Of a stretch of 64,000 nt of DNA, positions 26,740-40,373 are shown piece by piece. Within the stretch, counting starts at the first letter, position 1. Each line of letters opens with the position of its first letter. The DNA lies in assembly GCA_963070105.1 (NCBI GenBank), contig OY718807.1, forward strand, positions 9,238,483 to 9,302,482, given 5' to 3'. This stretch comes from Litomosoides sigmodontis. Lineage: Eukaryota; Nematoda; Chromadorea; Rhabditida; Onchocercidae. A program made the position numbers and the translations under genes. The notes under the pieces are model-generated. The model was not told where the DNA came from, did not search any database, and saw only the letters and a program-made list of their open reading frames with translations.

Positions 26740-27794
26740 CGATCTTTATTTTTTATTTTAATTTAACTATTTCAGCAACTCTAACTTTTTATTGTTGGTA
26801 GGATGCCACATAAAGAGCCACATTTCCAGTTGATCAATAACATAAATGCAGAAAAGTCAAAAGTTGCAAGGGGTTTCTTACATCTTTCCGACTCGAATAA
26901 ATAAAAAATTAAGTCATTGAGCCCAGTAAAACATATCAGTAAGAGAAGTAACAATTTTGAAAATCTCCAGTACAATGATGAAAGCGACAAAGTAAGCGCC
27001 GAGAAACTGCACACTTCTCTCGTACATTCAACACTTAGGTCACGGCAATGTTTTTCACAGGAATAATTTTTGAAATAAGTTATGAGAAAGAAGACTGTAA
27101 AAAAAATCTTCCTAGGCAGCAAAATTCACATCACCAAGATAAACACAAGCATACATTATATCAGCTACCACTAGAAATGTGGTAGTGAGAAAAAGGAAGA
27201 CAAGAATATGAATATACGTATTTATAAATAACATATTCTAATAAATCAAGTGTTTCATCACCCAGAAATTCGTTCCATACAATCATTATGACTGCTATGC
27301 CTTTCGCTTCGATAACGATGAAAAATAAGCAAAGAGTCCTGCATCATCCAGAAGACTAGACTACCTAGTAATACTATTACTATGTGGAATTTTTGGACCC
27401 TGCATATACTGATCTTGTAATGTGAAGCCATCAATCGTCGCCGAAAGATGTTTTGTTGGTATCTGCGAAAATTTCTTCGCACCCGAATCATATCTTAAAA
27501 AACGTAAACAAAAGATCTGTAAAGGACAGATAAAGATCTTGCAGATAAATCAATTTCAGCTCACATTAGAGAACCGGTCAGGCCTCTCCAGTCCATATTC
27601 AAACTGCCTCAGAATTATAAGTAGCAGATAAAAAGTATTGAAAGAGCATCATACATTGAGAAAAGTTGATTTGCACTATAGGAATTCATATTGCTTACCT
27701 AGTACATGAAAGTGATAGGAAAACAGTAACTATTGTTATTCTATTGCTTTCTCATAATTTTCAAGTTAACGCCCTTAGTGCCTCTATCACCTAA
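26740..27794 (-). other. ptrn-1: Putative 3' untranslated region of the CAMSAP gene
   Basis: The roughly 1.05 kb after the CAMSAP stop codon is a little less AT-rich than typical intergenic sequence here and has no supported exon. TTTATT at about 26744-26749 reads AATAAA on the minus strand and could end the transcript. Open frames within it, including one at 26781-27122 (-) with a signal-peptide-like start and several cysteines, are not supported by splice sites or similarity. Confidence 0.35.
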
Positions 27795-30700
27795 TTAAAT
27801 TCCATGAAGTTGGAGCTCGTTGACTAAACCAACAATCTCTCGCTGCCTCCACGAGCGATGCTTGCATTCAACTTTATTAAATGTCAATTTAGTGCTTAAT
27901 ATCCTTCTTGCGTTAATGTAGTAGCAAATACTTTGAAGAGAAAAGCATACTTAAACATAAGATGCATCATCGATTCATGACAAATATTGGGGCCTCTTCC
28001 ATGAATACGATGAGCTGTGTCCGATTGCTGGTCCCAACTATATGCGCCTAAATAGCGGCATTTTTGATCTCGAAACAGAAGAAGGAAGTGTTTACTGTCA
28101 CTTTTTGCCAGTTCGCCAAGGACCTGAAAATTGTAAGGGGGTTAGAATAAAAGCAAATGTTATAGAAAATAGATACTGTGGTAAAGAGTTAAATTAATGA
28201 TGGATAACCAGGATTAAAAGAATACAGTTTTCCTCAAAAAAATATAGCACGTTTACATATTTGAAATTCATGAGAAATATAGATGTCTCATCGCAGTTTC
28301 AAAACAAGAAAACCTACTTCAGTGCGTTGTTTATCCCAAACACTTCCAGGAAACACCGAATACTGCAGAGCATTTATGATCATTGATCGATTTGACTTAT
28401 GAACATATTTCGAAAAAAGTTTCAATGCTACAATTGGAATTACTGAATAATCGGTAATGACAAATAAATGCATTTTCACTGCCCACAATACTAAATAAAC
28501 CAGAGTACGGAATTATAACACACAAATGGACAGTAGTATTTACTTGGTTCAGCAGTGCTTGGCACGGGAATTCGAGCTGATGATGGTGCACTACTCTCTT
28601 CGAAACTACTCTGAGGTCTACCTGAACGTTTCACTCGTAGATTCACTCCCTCCACCTTCAAAAAAAAATTATAACTCAAACTACTACGAAGTTGAAAGCT
28701 AATAAGACAAAAAGTTCAAGTTGTAGTATTTCGTTAAACTTTCAAAAGTTCATTCCTTCCCTCTATTCAGGCCTTTTCTTTTTTCATTCCTTTTTTCTTT
28801 TCAATTCGATTTTTTAGAATTAAATTTAACATGGTTAAACGAAAAAATTTTACTTTAAACAATATTTTCGTAAAATATATGATAAAGCATTACCGTGCTT
28901 TTCGGTCGTGGTACTAGAGGTGGTTGACTGGACCCTCGACCATTGGGTAATTCGTTATTTTCCAACTCTTTTTCCATTTTTTTACGCTTGTAGTCATCTA
29001 ATATTCTCTGCCTGACATATTAGAACAATTTCTTATTCCACTTTTAACCTTAATAAAAAAAAGCGATAACGAAAAAAGTGACCTTTGCAATTCGCGTTCA
29101 CGCTTTCGTTGTTCCGCAGCCTCCTGTCTTTCTAGTTCAGCTTGCCTTCGTTCAGCATTTTTAGCTTCAATTTCTCCTACTTTTTGTTCAATTTGTTCGC
29201 GGCGTCGTAAAGTTTTCGCTAGCAACGCTTCACGTTTTGCTTCCATTTCAGGAGTCTAAAAGCATGCAAATCAACGACAAACAATTCAAAGTTCTCAAGA
29301 TCATACAAATTTCAAGCTTCTGTGCAAAATATAAGTGTTAAGCGTTAAGTCACCAGAAGCGATTTATGAACTGTAGGTTCATTGACTGCGGCTAATTTCG
29401 CCTAACTACTTTACTCAGGCTACAATTTATGCAGAGAGAGGTCACTTAAGAAACTAATAAAAATAGCCATAGTTCAATGACTCAGCTGTTGCGAAAAGTT
29501 AAACTATTTGACTTGACCGAAAATTAGTTAGTTTAAAAGCTAAATTTACTCACCACGCTAATGACGGGCTTATCAGCTGCATCATCAACAATGAATTGTG
29601 AAGCACGTGTAAATGAAAGCTTTCGATTCATTAATGGAGGAGCAACATCAACATTTGTAGATGAAATGGGATCTTTTGGTGGAGTCTGTTGATGCCCAGG
29701 CTTATCATCTTCTTCTGCAATGTAAAATGCATATTTCCTAGCACTCAGGAAGCATGACACTTAGTCAAGTAAAAAAACATAAATTGTATGAAGGGAATAG
29801 ACTTTTAAATTTTTTCAACACAATTATTTAGCTTACATCAGTTCAGCGTGTCATTTTTTGCACACTTGGTTAAAGCTTGTTTTGAAATTTTACTATTGAA
29901 TTATTCGCTTCGATGATGGATTTTACTCCCAAGAAATCATCGTTCGTTATAAGACATATAATTGTTTAAAAATATTGTAACAATATAATAAGAAAAAATT
30001 CCAGGCATACTATTTGCAATAGAAACCGGTGGAAAGATATTTAAAAAAGTATAATAAATGCACACAGCTTCCTGTATACTAAAATAATACGGAAAACATT
30101 GCAAGAAAAGTTACGCTGCTTAATGTAAGGGTCGAAATCAGCTTGCTGCAAGTGCTGTGGTATATTAGGTTCTCTTTGTTGCAAAGGTGTAGGCTCCATC
30201 TTGACACCGGTTACATTTTCAAGCACTGTTGAGGACTCATTCTAGAACATAAAAGTTTCAAAATCAGCAGTTCTTGCTAGGTGCCCCAAAAAAACACTGT
30301 GGTGATCTGTGGGAGAAGTCTAATAAAGAAAAGAATGATTATGTTACTTGCAAATGCGAAGCGACTCCTAGTGGAAACTCAGGATGACTTGATAAATCCA
30401 TTTCACTTTTCGCAAATGTTTTATTGTCCCATGTACGCCTTAGTGGCCGTATCGTTTGTCCAGCTTTATAAGTGAGTCCCCAATTAGTCAAATTACGATT
30501 TATCTCAAGTGATGGATCCAAACGACTCGACGATGCCTGGAACAAAATCACAATCATATACACAAAATGAAAAAAGAATTAGCAATAAATATCAAGAATT
30601 GAACTTTAACAGCTCACATCAAAACAAGATGTAAGGTAAGTAAAACAAGAACTGACATCATTCCGATGAAGTCTAAATGTATTGTTTGCAACCGCAGCAG

Positions 30701-33700
30701 AATTAGCAACAGCATTAGGAAGCATAAATGGTAAGCCAGCAGCAGAATGAGCACCAGCATCTTGCGAATGCAAAACATATGCACCATCCAGGTTTAGTTG
30801 ATACTGTGGTGTTGACAGTTGGGAACTAGGAGCAACGTGAGACGAATAAACAGGTATTGTTGATTGATAGTCCGCTTGATTTGAATATCCATTTATAGGC
30901 ATCTGCAACTGATTGATTCAATATTTCAGCATCAACAATAAAACTAAATAGCAGTATTTCAAGCAACCAAGTCAATAAATCAAAACCATTAATAACAACC
31001 AATAAAACATTGTTTAAAACGTACTGTCATAAACCTCATAAAAGTTCGCCGTAAAAAATAAAATCGCCAAAATAATAAAAAAATTAATATTGTCATAACA
31101 AAGGCATATTACTGACAAGTTACCAGATAAATTGGGAAATCAGTGGGAAATGAATCAGTGATCCATTGAGTTATGAATTACAAACCAGTTTAAATTTTGA
31201 AAATGGTACCTGCATTGCATGTATAGGAAATGACTGATTTTGATCCGGTGATTGATGTGTAGTCTGTCCGAACAGCTGTGGCTCTATGGAGGCCATATAA
31301 GGTGTTGCATAGGTATGTTGCGGTGTTTGATGTATCGATTTTAGCGCATTATGTGGTAAAGTTGCATAAGAACTATTGAGCACATGATTTGGTTCACTTA
31401 ACAAACCAAATTCTGCAAAACAAAACCAGCAATAATAACACCACTAAAGATTTTACTTCCAACCAAGCATGACTTTTGGAGTAAACTACCGAAAATCTCT
31501 TTCCCGTGGGCAAAAAAAATTTGGTACCATCCATGCAACGCAGTATAAAAGAATTGAAACCCCAGAAACAGAACTCGGAGTGCCACCATATCCTTGGTGT
31601 TAAAAAACCTATTAGATTTAAATAAGTGGGACTATAATCGTTGTTTTAGAAAAAAAAAAAGCCTTTTAGAAAAGATAAATCTAAAGTACACAGATGATGC
31701 ATGAACGATGTAATGCTGTAAAAAACAATAAAGACCTGTGTGAATGGCAGGTTGAGAAATTGCATGCGTCATTTGTCGCTGTTCGTCCACCTGACGGCTT
31801 AAATGTTCCTGCTGCACTGACATCTCTTGAAGTCGTTTCTGAAAAGAAAACAAAAATAAAGTAAATTACAAAGCGAAGGAAACCTGGAACGAATAGAATA
31901 CTATTAAGTACCTTCAAATCCTGCACAGTTTCCTTTAAAAATGATAATTCTTCTGACTGATGTGCTTGAGAGTTACCTATTTCGCTTGCTGCGCGTGATC
32001 GCGCATCGGAACCCTGTAAGTTAATATTAAAAAAACTTGCTACCATTGATTTGATCTGAAAGGTCTTCATTTATTTCTGAAATGTTGCTTCTCCATTTCT
32101 CAAAGAAAGAAGCACCTATATATACAGATGTCATAAAAGAGTAAGGTGATTACAAATTACATAACCGAAGCACTTCACTAATTCTTAAGCATATTCTATT
32201 TCAAACTTATTATTTGTTTAGCACTTTTTGCTACGTAACAACATCTGAGATACTTATGCACATAATATAGTACTTTCTCTAGGCGTTGCATAAGCGTAAA
32301 AAAGGCATCCTTTTGCTTCTGTGCGCGCTCTGATTCACTTTGATTCCTGAAGATGCACTTTATATGAGAAAGATTTCAGAAACAAGAATTTACAATGATA
32401 GAGAATCCTAAGCATTAGCCAGAAAAGAATCAGGGCTTTGCGCAGGGCCAAATTGTAAAAATCTCAGTCTCACTGACAATAAAATGGGAATGTGAACGTA
32501 TGCTACATACAACTGCACTACTTGCAATGCAATTTATATCACTGTAATACACACGTTTCCAAATAACGCCTTTTCTCGTGCTCACGTCTCTTTTCTTCCA
32601 ATGCCAAACGTATACTTGCAGCTGGCATTGAATCACTGCGTAGGTATGTTCCGCCTTGCGAAAAACTATCCACACCACCAACACTATTGCCCCACTGTGT
32701 CTGAGGTTTGACACATTTAAACATTTATGAATGCACAGTTCTTAAATAGTATTACATATTTAATTACAGAAGTAATAGGTAAATACGTATTAGTCCATCT
32801 TTGAGAATTTTCCAAAATTCTTCAATAGTAATTATACGAACAACTTACAAACTCCTATAGCTAGTCTTCTAAATCGAATTTGGAACTAATCTGCTTTTCT
32901 TGAATAAAACACAAGTGATAATATGATAAAACAATATTACTTACCAACTCACCAAAGTTCGTTTTAGAACCGCTAAAATTCTTCTGATAATGATTTTTCG
33001 CTGATTCACCAGAGCTATAATTCCAAAATGCAAACAAAAAACAGGAAGCACTTCCCTCAACGATTGAATAAAGAACTGACAAAAAATATTTTTAACTTCA
33101 ACATGCTATCACTCTTTTGTCTCGCTGATTATAACTGACTGCCTTTGGTGCTCATTAATATTTATTAATAAGAACTATTGCAGATTTTTTGCACTACTCG
33201 TCTCCTTTTCAACGAATTTGCCACTACAACACTCGTTGAAGAGCTTTCATGGAAAACTTTACAATTTATCCTACAATACAGTTAAACAACGGACTTCATT
33301 ATCACTACCTGAAAACCCTTCAACAACAATATTTCAACGCTTCCTAGTTGTTTTCATAAATACTTTATAAGCAAACAATTTAGTGCATATTTGATGCAAT
33401 GAATGAACACATACCGACTGGTCATCAGTGAATCTGAAGACATTGCAGAAAATGCTGAAATAAAAAGCCATTCAACAACTAAAATGACAAAAATTCAGAC
33501 TTATAATGAGTTTAGAAAAATTATTTCTATTAAACTTTTTCATCAACAATAATTTTCGAGAAATTCTACAAATGAAACTATTCGCAAGTAGATAAAATTA
33601 AATTGTGGTGCATCCATAAATTCATACGTGGAATCAAAAAGTCGAAGACAATGAATAATGCTTACTTCGTGACATTTCCGGTTGAAAACGAGATCTAAAC

Positions 33701-36700
33701 TGATTAAGTGCTTTATTTGGAACAGCTTGAGATCGTAAATCAGGTATTCCATTCACTGGCATGAAATATCTTGCTCGTATAGGTGCAACTGATGTTTCAA
33801 TAGGACCTGAAACTATAACGAAGGTATCTGATTGATCCTGACTAGAGCAGTAACTTTTCGAGAAGAAATATTTGAAAAATTTGTATGATTTCCTACCATT
33901 TTTAAAACCATCTCCTTCGAAAATTTGAAAAAGATCAGCTAAAAACGCATTTACATTTGGCTGTAAACTTTCATGAAGATATAGGATATCTTCAATTTCG
34001 AAATGAAATGGATTCCATGGTAGATGGGAACAGAACTTCCTAAAATATTTTCATATATATTGGAGGAACGAGTGGAAAACATTGAACATCCTTTCGAAAT
34101 CATCGAGTGCTAACGTGTGAAAAACATTACTTGGAACAGCCAATTTTCGCAAAGAATTCGTGTTTCAGATTATGAAGAGAGCTTTGATTCAAACCAAGAA
34201 AAAGATCTTATTTTTCGAGACAGAAATAATAAAGCCTCAGACAGTAAAGTATGAGACCCAACCAAAAATGTAACCGAAAAAATAAAGGCCTGGAACAAAA
34301 ACAGGAAGAAAAATAATATAAAGAAAAATAACATATTTACCTAAGAAGTGTTAAGTTGTACTGGCAATCAGCAAGGCTCATTGGGTCATTGAAACAAATG
34401 TCTGAAAAAAACAGCAGATAGAAGAATGTTGTTCTTATTCAGCTCTTTTCTTTAATTGCTCTTCCATACAAATACACAAGGTAGAATAATAAAAATTCTT
34501 TGAATGCAAAAAAAAAAAACAAGCCTCGTAAGATCATTTCATTAGGTCGATAAAACCCAACAAGTGCACAAATGCAAGCGCCATCACACATATCCTCATA
34601 AAGATCTTCCATTTCGGGCACTACCACTGATCCGTCTGAAATTTCCCGATTAGTAAATGAGCAGATGCTTAGCAATCACTATAAAAATTCCTCAGTAAAT
34701 CTAACATAGAAAATATTACAATCTCCCATTCTTTTTCTATCCCATAACACCTACTAAGTCTACCACCCCAAAAACGTAAAATGCGCTTTGTTAAAAATTT
34801 TTGAGATTTATATCATATTTGTTAAAGATTTTAACGAAAATTTTACAGTTTCCTTATCGCCTTTAATAAATATGTAAAAAAAATCACTTACACTGTTCTC
34901 TAGGATTTTTCTTCATTACTGCAAACTTTTCCATATCATCTCGCACTAATAAACAAATTTTATTGATCCAGAACAGCAAAGCATCAACACTATCCATCGG
35001 CTTTTCCCGTTTATCAACCGTAGTGTAATTCCTTTATGTACAACAAGAAAACATAACGAATTAAGAGGTTGTGTTATAAATTTTTTGCTTTTATTTTCAA
35101 AAAAGTTAAGCAAATGCTAAAGGCATGGAGTTAAACAATTAGCTTATATAAATTCATTCGCTTTCAAGAACGACATCTATATTTAATCGATGCGTTATTA
35201 AATGCAAGCTGCGGTTTCACTTTAAATTGGAAGCAGCAATATTTTAGGTTATTCCAATTGTATTAAATAAAAATTCACTTACTGTACAGCTTCTACAACT
35301 TTATCAATCGTAATGATGGATCGCATATGCGCAATCATTAAGGAATCCATTACTGCCATATGGGCAGCCTGCAAAAATTAGTGTTCTTCAAACGACAGGA
35401 ATTTCCATAATTGCGCTTGCGGTGAACGTCATCTAAAATTAAACATATAATACCTACAAATGATTCACCTGATGAAACGGTTGAACAGTTGACAAAACTG
35501 CTTCGTTAATATTTGCTTCTTCGCCTGATAATGTAATTGGAATAGAGTGGTTTGCCAGAGCTCGAAGCACAACGCTATGAGACTTCTGAAAATTTTACGA
35601 CATTGTAAAGTAATACTTCTAAAGTTCCTCCATAAAATAGCTGTCATGAAACTACCAAAAGCAGCACAAACTTCCAAAGACATGAAATCAAAGGAAGAAT
35701 CACTGTGAACAGGAATCCAAAATGCAGCAAATCAAATGAAGAATATTAGAACTCCCACATCTGTCCCACACCTGTTTGAATGTTTTCTTACAAAATTTGA
35801 AACATCAGACGTGAAATATGAATACAGTTACGTCCCAAAAGAAAGCTGTTAAGCACTCCCGCAGAGTCCCTAATGTACAAAATACTATACAGTGCCCAGG
35901 TATCAACTAGCAGCAATTGTCCAGAAAATTTAAGCGTTCGCGTCATTAACATAATTGAGATGGACTTATCTGAGGAACAAACGTCACTATGAGTGAAATA
36001 CTTTTTAAGACAGTATTATTTACCATAACTTACATTAAGAAGACTTTGATCCTTGAATATTTTAGCAGCAGCATTACTGTACAATGATGCATTAGTTAAA
36101 CCCGTCACTACCGCTGCTTCCAGCTGGAAAGTATTCTGAAAATATTCTTATTTTGTCTCTTTTGAGCTGTAAGAAAATGATATACAAAAATTATCCATTA
36201 TACAACCAAAAATCCGACTAATCAAAACACAACAATTTGAGTATGCTTTAATATTATCCAAAAGATTAAATTGTTCCAATTTTTTAAATTCACACTCCAT
36301 TAAAAGCGTTGTAAAATTGTATGGTTCTAAATCAAACTGCAATGCACTTAGACTCTATCATAAAGAGCTGAATACTGAGCAAAAACGCAACACGAAGTAC
36401 TGACATTTGCATTCTCTTTGATCGGTTTTACTAAAAGGTCAGGAGCTGAACTTCCGTAAACATGTCCAATCAACCACTTCACCGATGCACTTAGTTTACC
36501 CTTAAATTTTTTTACGATAACAAATTTCACACATAGATAACTTACGCATACAAAACAGATAAACCACCCGTGAACACCCAAATATCTCTGTTTCCTTGGA
36601 TTAGCAACAATTATCCATTTTACTTAAATGAACGCTTGACATTTACACTTAATTAATTCTATACTTTAACAGCACTTCAGTTTTTCAATATTAATTTCCA

Positions 36701-36997
36701 CAATTCACTAATTTCAGTCAGCTATGGAATAGAACTTTACTTTGGGAAAATGCAATGATCAAGATAAAATGAAACCACAATTCTAACCTACTAATTATTA
36801 ATGAATAAGAGAAATCAGATATCTACTACTCTCAATTTTAATTTAGACTTAAAATTTTTAAATAAAACACACTTTTTCAACATTATAACAATTGATAGGA
36901 ATGATCCCGTGTAGAGGCTCCTCCATTTCTGTTGGCATTAATGCAGTCCGAGGCGATAAGCCACACACTGACGAGTGCAGCGACCCGTCCACTGAAG
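27795..36997 (-). CDS. ptrn-1: CAMSAP/Patronin microtubule minus-end-binding protein
   Basis: 27 exons, 1148 residues; upstream start exon missing. Exons: 36873-36997, 36354-36500, 36034-36135, 35469-35585, 35283-35368, 34892-35031, 34525-34635, 34341-34401, 33897-34039, 33666-33806, 33415-33433, 32945-33014, 32555-32700, 32274-32346, 31912-32013, 31736-31838, 31210-31412, 30618-30902, 30348-30536, 30115-30241, 29554-29714, 29083-29255, 28894-29011, 28544-28655, 28318-28427, 27951-28123, 27795-27906. CAMSAPs cap and stabilise non-centrosomal microtubule minus ends. N-terminal CH-like domain: LSASVKWLIGHVYG, ALLFWINK, LYEDMCDGACICALVGFYRP, MSLADCQYNLTLLR, LQPNVNAFLADLF. Middle: the conserved SIRLALEEKRREHEKRR helix, then a Ser/Gln-rich linker and a Glu/Arg-rich coiled coil (29083-29255). 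C-terminal CKK: HKSNRSMIINAL, HFLLLFRDQKCRYLGAYSW, GRGPNICHESMMHLMFK. The intron at 34402-34524 has a forced GC donor. The last exon acceptor is tentative. The third exon junction uses a weak donor (AGA|GTCTAA). Confidence 0.9.
33415..33433 (-). other. ptrn-1: 19-nt microexon of the CAMSAP gene
   Basis: The exon at 33666 ends one base into a codon and the exon at 33014 needs a single base to complete one. A 19-nt segment bounded by CTTCAG and GTATGT fills this exactly, giving N-SLMTS-R and linking MSR to SGESAK. It could be alternatively spliced, although skipping it alone would break the frame. Confidence 0.6.
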
Positions 36998-38689
36998 CTA
37001 AAACAACATCAGTAAGTCACATCAATAATTTGTCAAATCCGAAATGCTAGAATGCGTTTCCATAGGAAATTCACAGTTTCAAATATGGGAGCTATCGAAC
37101 AAATAAATTCCACTGAACACGAAAAGCAATGAAAGAAAAATGATAAGCACATCGCTAGAACAGAAGCAATCATTTTTTATACTGAAACATTGGAACTAAA
37201 TAATCCGTAAATAGGAATGCTTAGTATCAGGATATACACACACTTCAGGCTAATTATTCCGTGTACGAAAAGCATTGGTTTAAAAAAATAAGCGTAACTT
37301 CCATAATTTTCCTTTTTTTTTGAGACGTTCAAATTATTTTAGGATAGACAAAGGAATGAGAAAGAATAAACGAATTTCAGACAATCATATTGTATATTGT
37401 TGCTAAAGCATGCAACAATTGCCCAGTGTTATCATACTCTCTTTTTCCAAGAACATTAAAGCAAAAAAAAAAAAAACGAACACCTTAATGTCAGCTGACT
37501 CATTATTACACTTCGACTAGTCTTGCTGCCCTTAAATAATTTCAATGAAAGTGCTTCATTGCTTACTTTAGGATCACTTCAACTTTCAGTATCATGCTTA
37601 CATATATGTGCTTATCACAAATCAAAATTAATCCTCTCTGAACGAATAATTAGATTAAGCTAGATCTCTTTCAACATAACAATGTTGTTCCACTCTTTAT
37701 CAACCAGATGAATTCTGGCAACCGATTCTTTTTGTACTTTTAAAGACTATTTTAAAAAAAGTATAAAAACTATTTTAAAAAAAAGGTATGAATTAACATT
37801 TCTGTCTCCAAAAAAAAAGAAAAAATTGTCTGCTAACAGCAAAAGTCAGGAGAGAAAAAAATAGGAAAGGAGAAATTGCTGATCTGCTAAATACCTATAA
37901 TTTATATATTAAAACAAAACATTTTCACATCGTTTAGAACTCACACTTCAACAATTTGTTCATGACACATACGTATACTATAATACCACGCAATTTTTAT
38001 CAATCTCGGATGTATTAATTGTTTACAAAATTTCTTCAGTGAATTCTAATCACTGCTACACCATAATCAAACACTATCTTGTAGCAAAGAATTGTTTTCG
38101 TTATTTTTTTCCTTTCATATCAGAAATGCTAATTTCAAAAATTTCACGAATTTTTCCAAAATCATCTCTCATTTTTGAAAAAAGTTTTGCATTAAATAAA
38201 AATAAATTTTTCCAGCAACACACTATGATGTAATGACTTTTGTTAGAGTTACTATAAACAGACTGACAAGCAAGAAACAATAATTCTCAGAATATGACGA
38301 AAAAATATTTTGTTAATATATTACTGTAAATAGTCGAATGGCAACATCTGACAATAATTTTCAGGAAAAAAAATAAAATTCGTTTAAAATTATAACTCAT
38401 TTGCTGTTATACTTTTCACAGTAAATTTCGAGATTTGATCATTGCGGAAATGCGAAGGTACAATCAGAACTATAAGCATTAATTTCAGTAGATGATGAGG
38501 AGTTGTCATGTATGATGTGTTAAGTAGGTTGTAGCTCACGTAACTAGAGCACTGGGGACGTGACCTTAGCAACTGACACGTGATACCTTCTTATAAAGGA
38601 AGATTAGTACAGTCGCTTTAAAGGGTAAATGCTTAAGGTTGGTGAGTGAAATTAAACTTAAATTGAATCGATAAGGGCAATTCGAGCAG

Positions 38690-38877
38690 TGCCACCACAA
38701 AACGACGACCGTCACTGGAGGGAATTTACTAGAAACGAGAATAATAAACGCGGATCAACAGTTAATTCAGATAGGTTCATACCGCAAATTTTTACGTCTC
38801 ATCGCCCCATCGAACAATTCGGAAAACCGCTGAAATTTCTTCCACGCATTCAGCGCTGCCTAATTAGACATATATAA
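38690..38877 (+). other. Candidate terminal exon, HRGF-repeat gene or a separate gene
   Basis: TTCGAGCAG ends at 38689. Read in phase 1 the exon gives PPQNDDRHWREFTRNENNKR, then SDRFIPQIFTSHRPIEQFGK and PLKFLPRIQRCLIRHI, and a stop at 38875-38877. AATAAA follows at 38997-39002. The stretch is coding-like and GC-richer than its flanks. The phase fits exon 2 of the gene at 21928, and SHRPIEQFGKPLKFL is weakly similar to its SHRGFSQKVRGILL unit. No ATG begins the frame, so it is a 3' exon of something, either of that gene or an unseen one. Confidence 0.45.
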
Positions 38878-38996
38878 TATATCAAATTATATTCTAATAC
38901 TTACGTTAAAATATTGAAATTTTTGAATTGTACAATTTTTTGAAAATGCATCTTGCATGAATGAACCTAAAGCTAAAGAGCTTTTCTGAATTGTTG

Positions 38997-39002
38997 AATA
39001 AA
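38997..39002 (+). terminator. AATAAA after the 38690 exon
   Basis: Polyadenylation hexamer about 120 bp past the stop of the candidate terminal exon. Confidence 0.35.
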
Positions 39003-39036
39003 ATTAATTTGCATCTTTTTTGTTAGCATTACTTTT

Positions 39037-39053
39037 CACACACACACACACAC
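39037..39053. repeat. Short (CA)n tract
   Basis: Alternating CA run of about 17 bp. Confidence 0.9.
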
Positions 39054-40373
39054 ATCCATACAACTTCAATTTCCTCTTCCTTATTTCTGTTGTATGTTGT
39101 TGGGGAATGCTTACTTCATTTTATTCATTTTCTCTTCGCATAAAAATACCCATCCATATACTTCAAACATTAAATTGTTCAAAAAAAAGCTCTGAAATAT
39201 TTCAACTTTAATTGTAAATGAAACAAGAAAAAAGGACAGAGCAAAGAAGCAAATTATTAACGATAACAAAAACAATTAATAAGTTAAAATTAATCAACGC
39301 TGAGAGTATGTTTGATGGAAAGTGGACGAAATGGCTGGCACAAATTTAAATTTAATTTGAACCATTTCATTTTCTCCTATGCCTCATTTGCATTGCTGAT
39401 CTCTCTCAACAAATCAACTCACTCCTTTGTCTTCTTTATTTTCCGATAAAATCTTCAATGTCAAGCAAGTGAACCATTTCATTGCAACACAAATTATTCG
39501 CATAACTAACTTAACATTTAAATTTATTTGAGATCAATTTAGCGCAATGAATGAAGCAAAATGCTATTATTTGCAATAAAATCTAAAAAAAAGCAAATTT
39601 AAGCTAATTTTAATGATTTAAACATTTTTCGTCCGATGTAAGTGGAACAGAAAATTATATTCAAATAAATTATCATTTCCATATTTTTTCAATTCCAATA
39701 AATTATGCAATGTAAATTGCTCCATAGATTTTGTGAATACTTTTAACAAACAATTGTGACTGGAACATCTCAATTAAATTCCAAACAAATTAATCATAAT
39801 TCAAGTATTAGTTTAATAGAAATGATAATTTCATTTAATGAATACCATTTTAATTTGCGAAGCAACTTCATTCCACCTAGCAAAATTAACAAAACAGCAA
39901 TTGCCTGAGTCATAGCAGTTATAAAAAAAAAATTTCCAAATCAATCGATTGATTGATTTGGGATTGATTACAGTCTAGCAAATTTCATTTTCATAAATAT
40001 AATTCATGTGTGCGCATGTGTGTTGGATGTAAATTTGAATTTAATTGAATTTGCATCAGAAATATTAGCAGTTACTTTGAACCGATTGATTACTGCGCAA
40101 ACGTGTACTTGAAACTTTTTGCAATATTATTAGCCAAAAAAAATATTCTCAAACATCAACGAAATTCATAATTTCCTAATGCAATAATTCTAAGCTCAGA
40201 AAGTGAAATAAAGCTAATAACAATCATATCAGTGCAACTGTAATCCTAAAATTAAAATTGTAAAATATGAAACAAATAATTAAAATTGAAATACGTTCAT
40301 AAAGCTTTTTCGTCAGATTTCATTTGGTTGAAAATAAATCGATTGCAAACGATTTCACTCATTCATGACTGTT

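Larger units (their letters stand above)
37000..40373. other. Region between CAMSAP and astacin genes
   Basis: This should contain the missing first exon and promoter of the CAMSAP gene (minus strand) unless they lie further upstream. I found no start exon I trust. A patch at about 38540-38590 holds CACGTGA and several GC-rich words and could be a promoter. The plus-strand candidate exon at 38690 and an (AC)n run at 39037-39053 are listed separately. Confidence 0.45.

Noticed and set aside
26781..27122. Minus-strand 113-residue frame with signal-like start and cysteines
   Set aside because: Lies in the probable CAMSAP 3' untranslated region, has no similarity or splice evidence, and the Leu-rich parts reflect base composition.
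38550..38590. Possible X-box (RFX/DAF-19) near GTTGCTAAGGTCAC
   Set aside because: One half-site mismatches the consensus and no gene start is established next to it.
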